Assembly: GCF_002163625.1 (NCBI RefSeq)
Contig: NZ_CP020892.1
Coordinates: forward strand, 1,302,001-1,366,000
DNA length: 64,000 nucleotides
From: Pseudomonas sp. M30-35
GTDB taxonomy: Bacteria; Pseudomonadota; Gammaproteobacteria; Pseudomonadales; Pseudomonadaceae
Reading direction: 5' to 3'
Numbering within the stretch: the first letter of the stretch is position 1; each line of letters starts with the position of its first letter. A model generated the notes under the pieces. It made no database searches. It saw nothing but the letters and a program-made list of their open reading frames with translations, and was not told the origin of the DNA. This document shows, in pieces, positions 27,023 through 36,195 of the stretch. Both the position numbers and the translations under genes were made by a program.

Positions 27023-27603
27023 AACTTGATCAACCCGGTAAAGCCCATGAATGCCAACGACATCAAGCCCGCGGTGATCATGCCGATGGCCGCGCCCTCG
27101 AATGTTTTGGGTACATCTGCAATGGCAATTCGCTCGCGCATGGCGGCGAACAACACCAGCACCAATGAGAAACCAAGGCCGGCGCCAAAACCGTTGGCGG
27201 TGGCGGTGATAAAAGTGAACTCGCTCTTGTTGGCGTTGAGCAGGGCAACACCCAGCACGATGCAGTTGGTGGTGATCAGCGGCAGGAAAATTCCCAGCAC
27301 GCGGTAGAGCAGGGGGCTGGTCTTGTTGACCACCATCTCGGTGAACTGCACCACAACGGCGATCACCAGGATAAAGCTGATGGTGCGCAGAAACTCGATA
27401 TCCAGCGGCTTGAGCACGTATTGCTGGACCAGATAACTGCACATGGCGGCCAGGGTCAGAACGAACGTGGTCGCCAAGGACAAGCCAATCGCGGTTTCGA
27501 TTTTCTTCGACACACCCATGAATGGGCACAGGCCAAGAAACTGCACCAACACGAAATTGTTGACCAGGATGGCGCTAACCAGAATCAGTGCGAGTTCGGT
27601 CAT
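27019..27603 (-). CDS. rnfA: Electron transport complex subunit RnfA
   Basis: A 194-residue membrane subunit with six helices, starting [17 protein letters not shown] as in E. coli Rsx[14 protein letters not shown] and [12 protein letters not shown] hold the conserved cysteines. It is the first gene of the operon rnfABCDGE-nth. In E. coli the homologous Rsx complex keeps SoxR reduced; in other bacteria it couples ferredoxin and NAD to ion flow. Which role applies here is not visible. Confidence 0.95.
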   Translation of the reverse strand: MTELALILVSAILVNNFVLVQFLGLCPFMGVSKKIETAIGLSLATTFVLTLAAMCSYLVQQYVLKPLDIEFLRTISFILVIAVVVQFTEMVVNKTSPLLYRVLGIFLPLITTNCIVLGVALLNANKSEFTFITATANGFGAGLGFSLVLVLFAAMRERIAIADVPKTFEGAAIGMITAGLMSLAFMGFTGLIKL

Positions 27604-27781
27604 TGCGGGTACCGTTTGGACGGGCAAAGGCCGTATAAAAAGAGTGTTTATTATCGGTGACAGGAAAATAACACTCAAGCCAGCATTGGTTTGAGTGTTA
27701 TTCGCCTATAAGCCTAGCACCGCTGGTGGCAGGTGCTGACTGGCGCTGCTGCTCGGTTACAGAGCGCCAGTGTTGGCCGTT

Positions 27782-29824
27782 CTACTTAACCCGTTGGCCC
27801 GGCTTGGCGCCGCTGTCTGGGCTGAGCAGGTAAATTTCTTCACCGCCGGGGCCCGCAGCCAAAACCATGCCTTCGGATACGCCAAATTTCATTTTGCGCG
27901 CGGCCAGGTTGGCTACGTACAGGGTCAGGCGGCCTTCAAGTTTGCTTGGGTCTGGGTAGGCGCTTTTGATCCCGGAGAAAACATTGCGCTTGGCGTCGCC
28001 GATGTCCAGGCTCAGGCGCAGCAGCTTGTCGGCACCTTCAACGAACTCACACTTTTCGATCAGCGCAACGCGCAAATCAACTGCGGCAAAGGCGTCGAAA
28101 GCGATTTCGGCGGCGATTGGCTCTTTGACCAGTTCACCGTTGCCGGCGGGCTGGTTGCTGGCTTCAGCAGCGGCGAGGTCTTCTTTGGAGGCTTCGATCA
28201 TGGCTTCAATTTTCGCAGGTTCAATACGGGTCAGCAGAGCGCTGAACGGATTCAATTGATGGTCGGCCAACAGGGTTTTGTAGTCATCCCAGTGCAGTGG
28301 CTCAACATTGAGGAACTTCTCGGCATCGCTGGCAAGGTTTGGCAGCACTGGCTTGAGGAATATCACCAATTGGCGGAACAGGTTGATCGCCTGGGCGCAA
28401 ATCGCCTGGACTTCTTCCTGTTTACCTTCCTGCTTGTTCAGCGACCACGGCGCTTTGTCAGCAATCCAGGCGTTGGCGCGGTCGGCCAAGCCCATGATTT
28501 CACGCATGGCGCGGGCAAAGTCGCGGGCCTCGTAGGCTTCTGCAATGCTTGGTGCTGCCGCCTGGAAAGCCTCTGTCAGTTCAGGTGCTGCATTGCTGGC
28601 GACCAATACACCGGCGTTGCCCTTGTGAATAAAACCGGCGCAACGGCTGGCGATATTGACCACTTTGCCTACCAGGTCGGAGTTGACCTTCTGCACGAAG
28701 TCTTCGAGGTTGAGGTCGAGGTCATCAACGCCACGGCCCAGCTTGGCGGCGTAGTAGTAACGCAGGTATTCCGGGTTGAGGTGGTCGAGGTAAGTGCGCG
28801 CCTTGATAAAGGTGCCGCGCGACTTCGACATTTTCTGCCCATTAACCGTTAAGTAACCGTGTACATTGACCGCAGTTGGCTTGCGCAGGCCTGCGCCTTC
28901 GAGCATGGCTGGCCAGAACAGGGCGTGGAAATTAACGATGTCCTTGCCGATGAAATGGTACAGCTCAGCGCTGGAGTCTTTGTTCCAGAACGCATCGAAG
29001 TCCAGTTCCGGACGGCGTGAACACAGGTTCTTGAAGCTGGCCATGTAACCAATGGGTGCATCCAGCCAGACGTAAAAGTACTTGCCCGGTTCATCTGGGA
29101 TTTCAAAGCCAAAGTACGGCGCATCACGGCTGATGTCCCACTCGTGCAGGCCAGAGTCGAGCCATTCGGCGAGCTTGTTGGCGACTGCATCCTGCAATGC
29201 CCCCCCGCGAGTCCATTGCTTGAGCATGGCCTCAAACTCAGGCAGCTTGAAGAAGAAGTGCTTGGACTCTTTCAGCACTGGTACTGCGCCAGAAATAGCC
29301 GAGCGCGGGTCTTTCAGCTCAGTGGGCTCGTAGGTTGCGCCACACTTCTCGCAGTTATCGCCGTACTGGTCTGGCGTCGCGCATTTCGGGCAGGTGCCTT
29401 TAATGAAGCGATCCGCCAGAAACATGCCTTTTTCCGGGTCGAAATACTGGGTCACCGAGCGAGTGGCAATGTGGCCAGCGTCGCGTAGCTTCAGATAGAT
29501 GGCGGCAGACAGCTCACGGTTCTCATCGGAGTGAGTTGAGTGGTAGTTGTCGAAATCTACGCCGAAATCGGCAAAGTCGGCGGTGTGCTCGGCTTTGACG
29601 TTATCAATCAATTGTTCGGCAGTGATGCCTTCTTTCTCTGCGCGCAGCATGATGGCCGAGCCATGAGCATCGTCAGCGCAGACATAGATGCACTGATTTC
29701 CGCGCAACTTCTGGAAGCGCACCCACATGTCGGTCTGGATGTACTCGAGCATATGCCCAAGGTGAATCGAGCCATTGGCGTAGGGCAGGGCGCTGGTAAC
29801 GAGAATCTTGCGGGCTTCAGACAT
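27782..29824 (-). CDS. metG: Methionyl-tRNA synthetase
   Basis: A 680-residue class I synthetase. The HIGH-type motif is HLGH in [11 protein letters not shown] and the KMSKS motif is [10 protein letters not shown]. The zinc knuckle uses CPKC and CEKC. The last 110 residues are the tRNA-binding OB-fold dimerisation domain ([19 protein letters not shown]). ATG 29824 (MSEARKIL) fits the family start; an in-frame TTG 13 codons upstream does not. It is divergent from mrp. Confidence 0.96.
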   Translation of the reverse strand: MSEARKILVTSALPYANGSIHLGHMLEYIQTDMWVRFQKLRGNQCIYVCADDAHGSAIMLRAEKEGITAEQLIDNVKAEHTADFADFGVDFDNYHSTHSDENRELSAAIYLKLRDAGHIATRSVTQYFDPEKGMFLADRFIKGTCPKCATPDQYGDNCEKCGATYEPTELKDPRSAISGAVPVLKESKHFFFKLPEFEAMLKQWTRGGALQDAVANKLAEWLDSGLHEWDISRDAPYFGFEIPDEPGKYFYVWLDAPIGYMASFKNLCSRRPELDFDAFWNKDSSAELYHFIGKDIVNFHALFWPAMLEGAGLRKPTAVNVHGYLTVNGQKMSKSRGTFIKARTYLDHLNPEYLRYYYAAKLGRGVDDLDLNLEDFVQKVNSDLVGKVVNIASRCAGFIHKGNAGVLVASNAAPELTEAFQAAAPSIAEAYEARDFARAMREIMGLADRANAWIADKAPWSLNKQEGKQEEVQAICAQAINLFRQLVIFLKPVLPNLASDAEKFLNVEPLHWDDYKTLLADHQLNPFSALLTRIEPAKIEAMIEASKEDLAAAEASNQPAGNGELVKEPIAAEIAFDAFAAVDLRVALIEKCEFVEGADKLLRLSLDIGDAKRNVFSGIKSAYPDPSKLEGRLTLYVANLAARKMKFGVSEGMVLAAGPGGEEIYLLSPDSGAKPGQRVK

Positions 29825-29994
29825 AGAGATCGGCTGCACTGGTAAATCAAAGGAAGTCGACAACTATATAGCCCTGACCATTTTTTTTCATCCCGCGCAG
29901 TTGCCGAAAGGTGGAAAAGTCGGCATCTGTTGCAAGTCAGGCTTTGCGGTAACATGCTGGGGCTGCGTTACTTGACCTTTGTTTGGGAGTTTTC

Positions 29995-31086
29995 ATGTCT
30001 GTCACCCGTGAAGTAGTTGAAGCCACTCTGCGTCAGTACACCGATCCGCATTTAAACCAAGACCCGGTCAGTGCCGGTTGTCTGCGAGAGATTGATATTC
30101 AGGGCCGCCAAGTCAACGTGCGCCTTGAACTGGGTTACGCCGCCGGTTTGTTCAAGAGTGGTTGGGCGCAGGTGCTGGAAATGGCGCTGACCAATCTCGA
30201 GGGTATTGATGCTGCAAAAGTGCAGATTGACTGCGTGATTGCTGCGCACAAAGCGCAAGAGCAAGTGCCTGCGCTGGCCAATGTTAAAAATATTATTGCG
30301 GTTGCCTCGGGCAAAGGTGGCGTCGGCAAGTCGACCACTGCGGCGAATCTGGCACTGGCCTTGGCCCGTGAAGGCGCCAAGGTCGGCATTCTCGATGCTG
30401 ATATCTATGGCCCGAGCCAAGGCATCATGTTTGGTATCGCCGAAGGCACGCGGCCGCTGGTCAAGGATCAGAAATGGTTCGTGCCGCTTGAGGCGCACGG
30501 CGTTGAAGTGATGTCGATGGCATTTCTGACCGACGAGAACACGCCCGTGGTGTGGCGTGGCCCGATGGTATCCGGCGCGTTGATTCAGTTGATCACGCAA
30601 ACCGCCTGGACTGACTTGGATTATTTGGTGGTGGATATGCCGCCAGGCACCGGAGATATCCAGCTGACACTGGCGCAGAAGGTCCCGGTTGCCGGTGCGG
30701 TGATTGTGACTACGCCGCAAGACTTGGCGCTGCTTGATGCCAAAAAAGGCGTGGAGATGTTCCGCAAGGTCAATATTCCGGTGCTGGGCGTGGTTGAGAA
30801 CATGGCCGTGCACATTTGCTCGAACTGCGGTCACGCCGAGCATTTGTTCGGTGAAGGCGGTGGTGAGAAGCTGGCCAAGCAGTTTGATGTCGACCTGTTG
30901 GCCTCGTTGCCGCTGTCGATGGCGATTCGCATGCAGTCTGACGGTGGCAAGCCCACGACCATTGCCGACCCGGAAAGCCAGATCGCCATGATTTACCAGG
31001 AAACTGCGCGCACAGTCGGTGCACGTATTGCTCAAAGCGGCGCTACAGCCCAAGCCATGCCGACTATTTCGGTTAGCGACGACTGA
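29995..31086 (+). CDS. apbC: Fe-S cluster carrier ATPase Mrp/ApbC
   Basis: A 363-residue ParA-type P-loop protein that binds and transfers [4Fe-4S] clusters. An N-terminal DUF59-like domain (about residues 1-85) precedes the deviant Walker A GKGGVGKST. The cluster-binding pair is in HICSNCGH. ATG 29995 has GGGAG ahead. It pairs divergently with metG, as in P. aeruginosa and E. coli. Confidence 0.94.
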   Translation: MSVTREVVEATLRQYTDPHLNQDPVSAGCLREIDIQGRQVNVRLELGYAAGLFKSGWAQVLEMALTNLEGIDAAKVQIDCVIAAHKAQEQVPALANVKNIIAVASGKGGVGKSTTAANLALALAREGAKVGILDADIYGPSQGIMFGIAEGTRPLVKDQKWFVPLEAHGVEVMSMAFLTDENTPVVWRGPMVSGALIQLITQTAWTDLDYLVVDMPPGTGDIQLTLAQKVPVAGAVIVTTPQDLALLDAKKGVEMFRKVNIPVLGVVENMAVHICSNCGHAEHLFGEGGGEKLAKQFDVDLLASLPLSMAIRMQSDGGKPTTIADPESQIAMIYQETARTVGARIAQSGATAQAMPTISVSDD

Positions 31087-31099
31087 TAGACAAGCAGCA

Positions 31100-31125
31100 G
31101 CCCCGGTGCGCCGGGGTTGTTCTTA
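31100..31125 (+). terminator. apbC terminator
   Basis: CCCCGG-TGCG-CCGGGG is followed by TTGTTCTT, a T-rich but interrupted tail. Confidence 0.6.
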
Positions 31126-31161
31126 TTGTTGTTGCTGGCCTGATGACGGTTTCTGCAGGCA

Positions 31162-31192
31162 TAAAAAAACCCCGCCGAAGCGGGGTTTTTTA
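31162..31192. terminator. Cold-shock gene terminator (bidirectional form)
   Basis: AAAACCCCG-CCGAAG-CGGGGTTTT is flanked by A and T runs, just past the minus-strand cold-shock gene. Confidence 0.85.
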
Positions 31193-31205
31193 TAGGGAGG
31201 ACAAG

Positions 31206-31415
31206 TTAGATAACTTGTACTTCCTCAGCTTGCATGCCTTTCTGACCACGAGTGGCCACGAAAGTTACTTGCTGGCCTTCTTTCAGGCTCTTGAAGCCAT
31301 CGCTCTGGATAGCTTTGAAGTGTACGAACAGGTCATCACCAGATTGTGGAGTGATGAAGCCGTAACCTTTCTCGTCGTTGAACCACTTAACGGTGCCAGT
31401 TTGACGATTAGACAT
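31206..31415 (-). CDS. CspA-family cold-shock protein
   Basis: A 69-residue single-domain RNA/DNA-binding protein. RNP1 KGYGFITP and RNP2 DLFVHFKAI are both intact. The start ATG 31415 has AGGAG 7 nt ahead. Codon use is biased as in abundant proteins. Which Pseudomonas Csp paralogue it represents is not clear. Confidence 0.93.
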   Translation of the reverse strand: MSNRQTGTVKWFNDEKGYGFITPQSGDDLFVHFKAIQSDGFKSLKEGQQVTFVATRGQKGMQAEEVQVI

Positions 31416-31750
31416 GTGTAATCTCCTAACAAAAGTAATATACAGCCCTGGAAAAAACCAGGCCGGGACTGAGTGCAACGAGTACTAGGAGTCGGACGAT
31501 GTTTGGATCGAAATCTAGGCATCAAGTAGCGATTCGCGGTGACACATGCAGCACAGTGGAAGCACCATACTCGTTTTTCACGCTAAGCGCGAACACTGTG
31601 TGCACCTTTCTGTTATTTAGCGACTGATGGAGCAAAAAATGCTCAATTTTTGTACATTCGACGCCAGCCTTTGAACCCTATCGCCAGCCCCGGTAAGATG
31701 CGCTCACTTTTTCACCATTTGTTTCATTACTAACATTCAGGACGCCCGCC
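31416..31750. other. Leader of the cold-shock gene and dcd promoter region
   Basis: About 335 bp without a gene. The cold-shock gene probably has a long 5' untranslated leader here, as its family often does. No clear riboswitch or second gene is visible. Confidence 0.4.
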
Positions 31751-32317
31751 ATGAGCATCAAATCGGATAAGTGGATTCGCCGCATGGCCCAAGAACAGGG
31801 CATGATCGAACCTTTCGTTGAACGCCAAGTACGTACTGAGGGCAGCGAGCGATTAATTTCGTACGGTGTCTCGAGCTACGGTTACGACGTGCGTTGTGCG
31901 GATGAATTTAAGGTTTTCACCAACATCAACTCGGCGACTGTTGATCCTAAAAACTTTGATGAAAAAAGTTTTGTTGATGTGAAAAGTGATGTTTGCATCA
32001 TTCCGCCGAACTCGTTTGCCTTGGCTCGAACCGTTGAGTTCTTCCGCATTCCGCGCAATGTACTGACTATTTGCCTCGGCAAGAGCACCTACGCGCGTTG
32101 CGGCATCATCGTTAACGTCACCCCGCTTGAACCCGAGTGGGAAGGCCACGTCACACTGGAGTTCTCCAATACCACAACGCTGCCAGCGAAAATCTACGCC
32201 AACGAAGGCGTGGCGCAGATGCTGTTCCTGGAGTCGGATGAAGAGTGCGAAGTGTCTTATAAAGACCGCGGCGGTAAGTACCAAGGTCAGCGCGGCGTGA
32301 CCCTGCCAAAAGCCTAA
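31751..32317 (+). CDS. dcd: dCTP deaminase
   Basis: A 188-residue trimeric enzyme that deaminates dCTP to dUTP, feeding dTMP synthesis. [13 protein letters not shown] and [16 protein letters not shown] hold the catalytic and nucleotide-binding residues, and [11 protein letters not shown] the C-terminal lid. The stop codon TAA straddles the edge of a repeat element: TA is flanking sequence and the last A is its first base. Confidence 0.96.
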   Translation: MSIKSDKWIRRMAQEQGMIEPFVERQVRTEGSERLISYGVSSYGYDVRCADEFKVFTNINSATVDPKNFDEKSFVDVKSDVCIIPPNSFALARTVEFFRIPRNVLTICLGKSTYARCGIIVNVTPLEPEWEGHVTLEFSNTTTLPAKIYANEGVAQMLFLESDEECEVSYKDRGGKYQGQRGVTLPKA

Positions 32318-32458
32318 GGAACCTCTGAAAAACTACTGCGCTAGATATTACTGCGTTAAAAAACTGCTCAAAATGCTCATTTAGGCCAACTAAACTCCGC
32401 TTTTTCGCATTTTTTTGCCTTGTACTATCGTCGCTCGCTACCTTTTTCAGAAGCTCCC
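32317..32458. repeat. TA-flanked short inverted-repeat element (142 bp)
   Basis: The ends AGGAACCTCTGAAAAA and TTTTTCAGAAGCTCCC are imperfect inverted repeats with TA on both sides (32315-32316 and 32459-32460). The inside matches the copy at 52787-52928 at nearly every base. It is too short for a transposase. The layout fits a non-autonomous element mobilised by an IS630/Tc1-type transposase, an inference from the TA flanks. Confidence 0.88.
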
Positions 32459-32477
32459 TAAGTTCACAGGTTTTCAA

Positions 32478-32504
32478 GAGCCTCGCCTGGTGCGGGGCTT
32501 TTTT
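32478..32504 (+). terminator. Original dcd terminator, displaced by the repeat element
   Basis: GCCTCGC-CTGGT-GCGGGGC, with one T-G pair, is followed by six T. It stands 20 bp past the right end of the inserted element. Confidence 0.75.
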
Positions 32505-32925
32505 ATGCCTGTCCGGTTACTCAGTCGCGGTCAGCAGGTGGAGTTGTGCGCGAGGGCAAACTTCAGGCAAAAAAATAGGTGGTCTGCATGCGCCTTCCAC
32601 CTCAATACCATAGAGCTAATGGTGCGTGCAGCGTACCGAACCCAGTCTCTAAAGCTGAACAGAGACGTGCATTGGCGTGTTCGGTTTACTGCTCGGTGAC
32701 ACCAGTATTAACCCTGTGATAGAGAAAAAATTGCCAACTGATGCCAGAAACTTGTCGAATGACGACAAACGGGTCGGGTGACCGCAGGGAGCCGGATAGT
32801 CTCAACGCTAGACGTCCGAATACCTTTCAATATGTAACGTTAACGAACTGTCACCACTATGTGCTTTCTAATGATATAGGCCGTATTGCGGTGAGATGCT
32901 TATAACGTTTGATTGAGGAGGCATT
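32505..32925. other. Intergenic stretch, no gene seen
   Basis: About 420 bp without a convincing coding frame. It ends with the promoter region of the small gene at 32926. Nothing else is recognised. Confidence 0.4.
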
Positions 32926-33153
32926 ATGCCGGTTTGGCGAATTACCTATAACCACGATGAAAGTGCCGAGAGTCTCGAGTTTGAATCAGCGCAAAAGCCC
33001 AGCATCGATGAAGCTGTTGAACGGGTGTTGCGCATGGCCAAGCAAAACCTTAAAGCTCTGCCTCCGAAAGAGCTTCCGCATGAGGATCAAACGCCTGCTG
33101 TGCAGCTCTTGGAGCGGTACGCAATTACCGTGACCGGGATATCGCAAGAGTAA
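32926..33153 (+). CDS. Small hypothetical protein
   Basis: A 75-residue protein I cannot name. It begins MPVWRITYNHDESAESLEF and is mostly charged, with a helical middle (IDEAVERVLRMAKQNLKALP). It has no signal peptide or membrane segment. A strong Shine-Dalgarno, GAGGAGG, stands before ATG 32926, which is the main reason for calling it. An alternative frame at 32909 overlaps it and has no such support. Confidence 0.65.
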   Translation: MPVWRITYNHDESAESLEFESAQKPSIDEAVERVLRMAKQNLKALPPKELPHEDQTPAVQLLERYAITVTGISQE

Positions 33154-33205
33154 CCGTAGTTGTCATTCCCTGCGCTTGGCTTGGCCAATGCGAGGCAAAC
33201 AAATG

Positions 33206-33299
33206 TTCAGGCAAAAGAAAGGACGCCAGAGGCGCCCTAAAGATGATCATGGAGTAAGTCCATAATGTCTGACTGACGGCTGCGCGTTTGGTTCAGCGG
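33206..33299 (-). ncRNA. Candidate structured RNA, copy A
   Basis: Shares about 60 well-conserved bases with 44473-44566. Read leftward it has the small hairpin ATGGA-CTTAC-TCCAT, then GGGCGCC-TCT-GGCGTCC and a TTTCTTTT tail, a terminator form. The stem is kept by a G-T pair where copy B has G-C. No minus-strand gene precedes it, so it could be the 3' end of a free-standing small RNA beginning somewhere below 33430. Confidence 0.4.
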
Positions 33300-33436
33300 A
33301 TCCCGATAAATGGTTGCTATTTGTCTTCGGCGCGCGGTGCGTTACTCGACAAAGGCTTTTACGGAATAGGTGTTTGCACCTGCATATTGTGGGTGATTCG
33401 TCTGAAATTTTTGGCGTAAGCAATATTTAAAAGATA

Positions 33437-33452
33437 CTGTATATGTAACCAG
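33437..33452. promoter_or_regulatory. LexA (SOS) box before umuD
   Basis: CTGTATATGTAACCAG agrees with CTGTATATATATACAG at 13 of 16 positions, with both outer triplets intact. It lies 18 bp before the umuD start codon. Confidence 0.85.
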
Positions 33453-33470
33453 TATTTATGAGCTTTCGTC

Positions 33471-33896
33471 ATGTATTTTCAGTACCACGGCCTCCAGCTT
33501 ATTGCGGGAGGTGAGTTGCCGCTTTATTCCTTTCATGTACCTGCTGGGTTTCCGTCACCGGCGCAGGATCATATTGAGCGCGAAATTTCTCTGGATGAGT
33601 TGCTCGGGCTACGTCTCCCGCAGACGTTTTTGGTGCGAGTTGCTGGCGACAGCATGATCGGCGCCGGAATTTTTGATGGTGATCTGGGCGTGGTTGACCG
33701 CGCAACCGAAGCCAAACCCGGACATATCGTAATTGCCGCATTGAATAACGAGCCGTTGGTAAAACGCCTGCACAAAGAAAATGGCGTGTATGTGCTCAGA
33801 TCGGAAAACCCCGCCTATGCGCCGCGACACGTGCTGACTGGCGATGAGTTCAGCGTTTGGGGTGTTATGCACTACAGCGTGCGCCAGCATGTCTGA
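33471..33896 (+). CDS. umuD: UmuD-like self-cleaving SOS mutagenesis protein
   Basis: A 141-residue LexA-fold peptidase without a DNA-binding domain. The cleavage bond is A25-G26 (VPAGFP), the nucleophile S61 in GDSM and the general-base lysine K98 in LVKRL, all one residue off the E. coli UmuD positions. RecA-stimulated self-cleavage gives the form that activates UmuC as Pol V. It is preceded by a LexA box and overlaps umuC by 8 bp. Confidence 0.93.
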   Translation: MYFQYHGLQLIAGGELPLYSFHVPAGFPSPAQDHIEREISLDELLGLRLPQTFLVRVAGDSMIGAGIFDGDLGVVDRATEAKPGHIVIAALNNEPLVKRLHKENGVYVLRSENPAYAPRHVLTGDEFSVWGVMHYSVRQHV

Positions 33897-35163
33897 ACTG
33901 CGCAACGTTTATGCGTTGGTTGATTGCAACTCGTTCTACGCCAGCTGTGAGCGAGTATTTCGCCCCGACCTCGCCAGAGTGCCGATTGTGGTGCTGAGTA
34001 ATAACGATGGTTGCGTTATCGCCCGTAGCGCCGACGCCAAGCCTTTCGTGAAAATGGGCGAGCCTTATTTTCAGATAAAAGAGCGCCTCAAGCAGCACGG
34101 CATCCTCGCGTTCTCCAGTAACTACGCGCTGTACGGCGATATGAGCCAGCGGGTGATGGCAGTTATTGAGGGGCTGGTTCCCGCTGTTGAGGTGTATTCA
34201 ATTGATGAAGCCTTTGCTGATCTGACCGGTATGGCGCCACCATTTGAGCCGTTGGGGCAGCAAATCCGCAGTAGAGTGCAGCTCTATACGGGGTTGCCGG
34301 TCGGGGTCGGTATTGCAGGCACTCGTACCTTAGCCAAGCTGGCGAACCATGCGGCCAAGCGCTGGCAGCGCCAGACGGGTGGGGTCGTTGATATCACTGA
34401 TTCGGTGCGGCGCGACAAACTGCTCAAAGCTTGTGAGGTAAGTGATGTATGGGGCGTAGGCCGACGTATGACTGAGCACTTGATCCGCATGGGGATTAAG
34501 ACTGCTTGGGATCTTGCCCAGGCAGATCCTTGGACGCTGCGTAAACGCTTTAGCGTTGTCGTCGAAAAAACCGCACACGAACTACGCGGTACGCCCTGTT
34601 TAGAGTTTGAAGAGATGACCGTGGCCAAGCAGGAAATTTGTTGCAGCCGAATGTTTGGCCATCGCTTGAAAAGCATCGAACCAATACGTGAGGCTGTGGC
34701 CACGTACACCGCACTCGCCTGTGAAAGACTACGCGCTCAAGGGTCGTTGTGTAAAAAGGTCAGAGTGAGTATTCGCACCGGTATGTACAACTCCGATGAA
34801 CCCAAGTTCGCTAGAGGCGTGGTCTGCGATTTGCCTTACCCGACCGACGATACGCGGTTGATCACCAAGGTCGCGATGGAGGGGGTAGTTGATGCGTTTC
34901 GTCCGGGCTATGCCTTCAGCAAAGCCGAAGTGCTGTTGCTTGAGCTGTGTCAGCGCGGTGAGTTTACTGACGATATGTTCACTGGCGCTCAAACCGCCAC
35001 AAGCGAAAAAGTAATGCAGGTTCTCGACTCCATTAATGCCAAGTGGGGTAAAGGCACCGTGCGCCCCTGTGGCGTGCCGGTAGCGCCGGAGTGGGGCATG
35101 CGCCGCGAGTTGATGAGCCCGGGGTATACCACTCGGCTGGATCAACTGTGGCGGGTTGAGTAA
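33889..35163 (+). CDS. umuC: Y-family DNA polymerase V subunit UmuC
   Basis: A 424-residue translesion polymerase. The catalytic palm motifs are VDCNSFYASCE near residue 7 and SIDEAFADL. The thumb helix-hairpin-helix motifs and the little-finger domain follow (ACERLRAQGSLCKKV). ATG 33889 lies inside the end of umuD. It forms a two-gene SOS operon with umuD. An incomplete copy of a transporter gene lies right after its stop codon. Confidence 0.95.
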   Translation: MSELRNVYALVDCNSFYASCERVFRPDLARVPIVVLSNNDGCVIARSADAKPFVKMGEPYFQIKERLKQHGILAFSSNYALYGDMSQRVMAVIEGLVPAVEVYSIDEAFADLTGMAPPFEPLGQQIRSRVQLYTGLPVGVGIAGTRTLAKLANHAAKRWQRQTGGVVDITDSVRRDKLLKACEVSDVWGVGRRMTEHLIRMGIKTAWDLAQADPWTLRKRFSVVVEKTAHELRGTPCLEFEEMTVAKQEICCSRMFGHRLKSIEPIREAVATYTALACERLRAQGSLCKKVRVSIRTGMYNSDEPKFARGVVCDLPYPTDDTRLITKVAMEGVVDAFRPGYAFSKAEVLLLELCQRGEFTDDMFTGAQTATSEKVMQVLDSINAKWGKGTVRPCGVPVAPEWGMRRELMSPGYTTRLDQLWRVE

Positions 35164-35186
35164 TGCGTCTCAGGCCCCAGCAGTAC

Positions 35187-35733
35187 CACACCGCCGCACA
35201 GTAGCGACGGTGTGTGCTGCTCTTTGCCGTGCTTATTGCCGTATCCTGCGTAACGCTTTCGGTTTGCACTGCAGGCGCCTTTCCGGCATCGATCCATTGC
35301 CAGAACAATTTGTAGCCAACGGCTAACACGACTGGGCCAATGAACAAGCCGATAATACCGCCCGCCAACATCCCGCCCAAGGCGCCGATGAGAATCACCG
35401 GCATGGGTACGTCAACCCCGCGGCCCAACAGCATCGGCTTGAGGATGTTGTCGAGCAAGCCGCCGATAAAGGTGTAGATGGCGAATATGATGGTGGCCAG
35501 TGTGGCGCCCTCGGTGAAGAACACAAAGGCGATCACCGGGATCGTGACCAAAGGCACAGGCAACTGCATGATGCCCAGCAGTAATACCACCATCGCCAGC
35601 AAGCCAGCCCCGGGAATACCCATGACGATAAAGCCGATGCCAATCACCACCAGCTGGATAAAGGCAATACCGATGACACCTTGGGCAACGGCGCGAATAG
35701 TTGCGGTACACAGGGTAATAAAGCTGTGGCTGC
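35187..35733. repeat. Left direct repeat of the island (547 bp)
   Basis: Matches 42998-43541 in the same orientation. 35337-35623 is identical base for base by eye; the differences cluster toward both ends. The repeat is the 3' half of the AI-2E transporter gene plus its terminator hairpin. Confidence 0.92.
35230..35733 (-). pseudogene. Truncated 3' copy of the AI-2E-family transporter gene
   Basis: Encodes the last part of the transporter (GIGFIVMGIPGAGLLAMVVL through LFWQWIDAGK) and lacks the first 200 residues. An extra base near 35240 removes the normal stop, so the frame would run on antisense through umuC. At 35733 homology ends abruptly and group II intron sequence begins. It is not functional. 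Confidence 0.88.
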
Positions 35734-35838
35734 CAGCCAGTCCGGCTGTGCTATCAGGCGCAGCAACCGGTCAATCCGTTGTGGCGGATCTGTTGCTGCC
35801 CATGTGGCAAGCTTGCGTTGCATTTCGCTGATTATCAA
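35733..35838 (-). pseudogene. N-terminal fragment of a group II intron reverse transcriptase/maturase
   Basis: The first 35 or so codons read ISEMQRKLATWAATDPP and RIDRLLRLIAQPDWLA, the standard opening of bacterial group II intron-encoded proteins such as LtrA-like maturases. The remaining roughly 400 residues, including the reverse-transcriptase motifs, are gone, cut at the transporter repeat. A remnant of a mobile intron. Confidence 0.65.
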
Positions 35839-36195
35839 AGGTCTTCACCTTATTAGGTCAGTTAATTCGCTTGGCAAACACATTTAAACTGCACCCCTTC
35901 GCCATGTAATGGGCTTTCCCCGGTTCACCTATCTGGACTCAAGCATGTTGAGGAGGCTGCCCATCGCACTCTTTATCCTTGCTTGCTGCAAGTTGACAGA
36001 AGGCAGCAGTCCGATCTGTGATGGATTCTGCTGTCCCAGAACTCTGCATACATATCAAAGCTCCTTCGATCGGCAGCGCATACCTGTCACTGCCTGTTCC
36101 TTCTGTATGGCTTCCCGGAGCACTTCGCCCGCGGGTAAACAGCCCATTCACTTGGCTACGTAGCTTCAGTCGTACGCCGCCTGAGACGGTGTGCG
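35839..36195 (-). other. Probable 5' RNA part of the truncated group II intron
   Basis: This gene-free 357 bp lies between the maturase start and a broken IS3 gene, the place of the intron's 5' ribozyme domains. I cannot mark the 5' splice site (GUGYG) or fold the domains reliably, so the boundary is a guess. Confidence 0.35.

Noticed and set aside
26342..27307. Long plus-strand frame across rnfB and rnfA
   Set aside because: A GC-rich antisense shadow of the rnf genes, without start context or domain.
27023..27529. N-terminal extension of RnfB through rnfA
   Set aside because: The extra 169 residues are a shadow of rnfA in another frame; ATG 27022 gives the normal RnfB length and a typical ATGA overlap.
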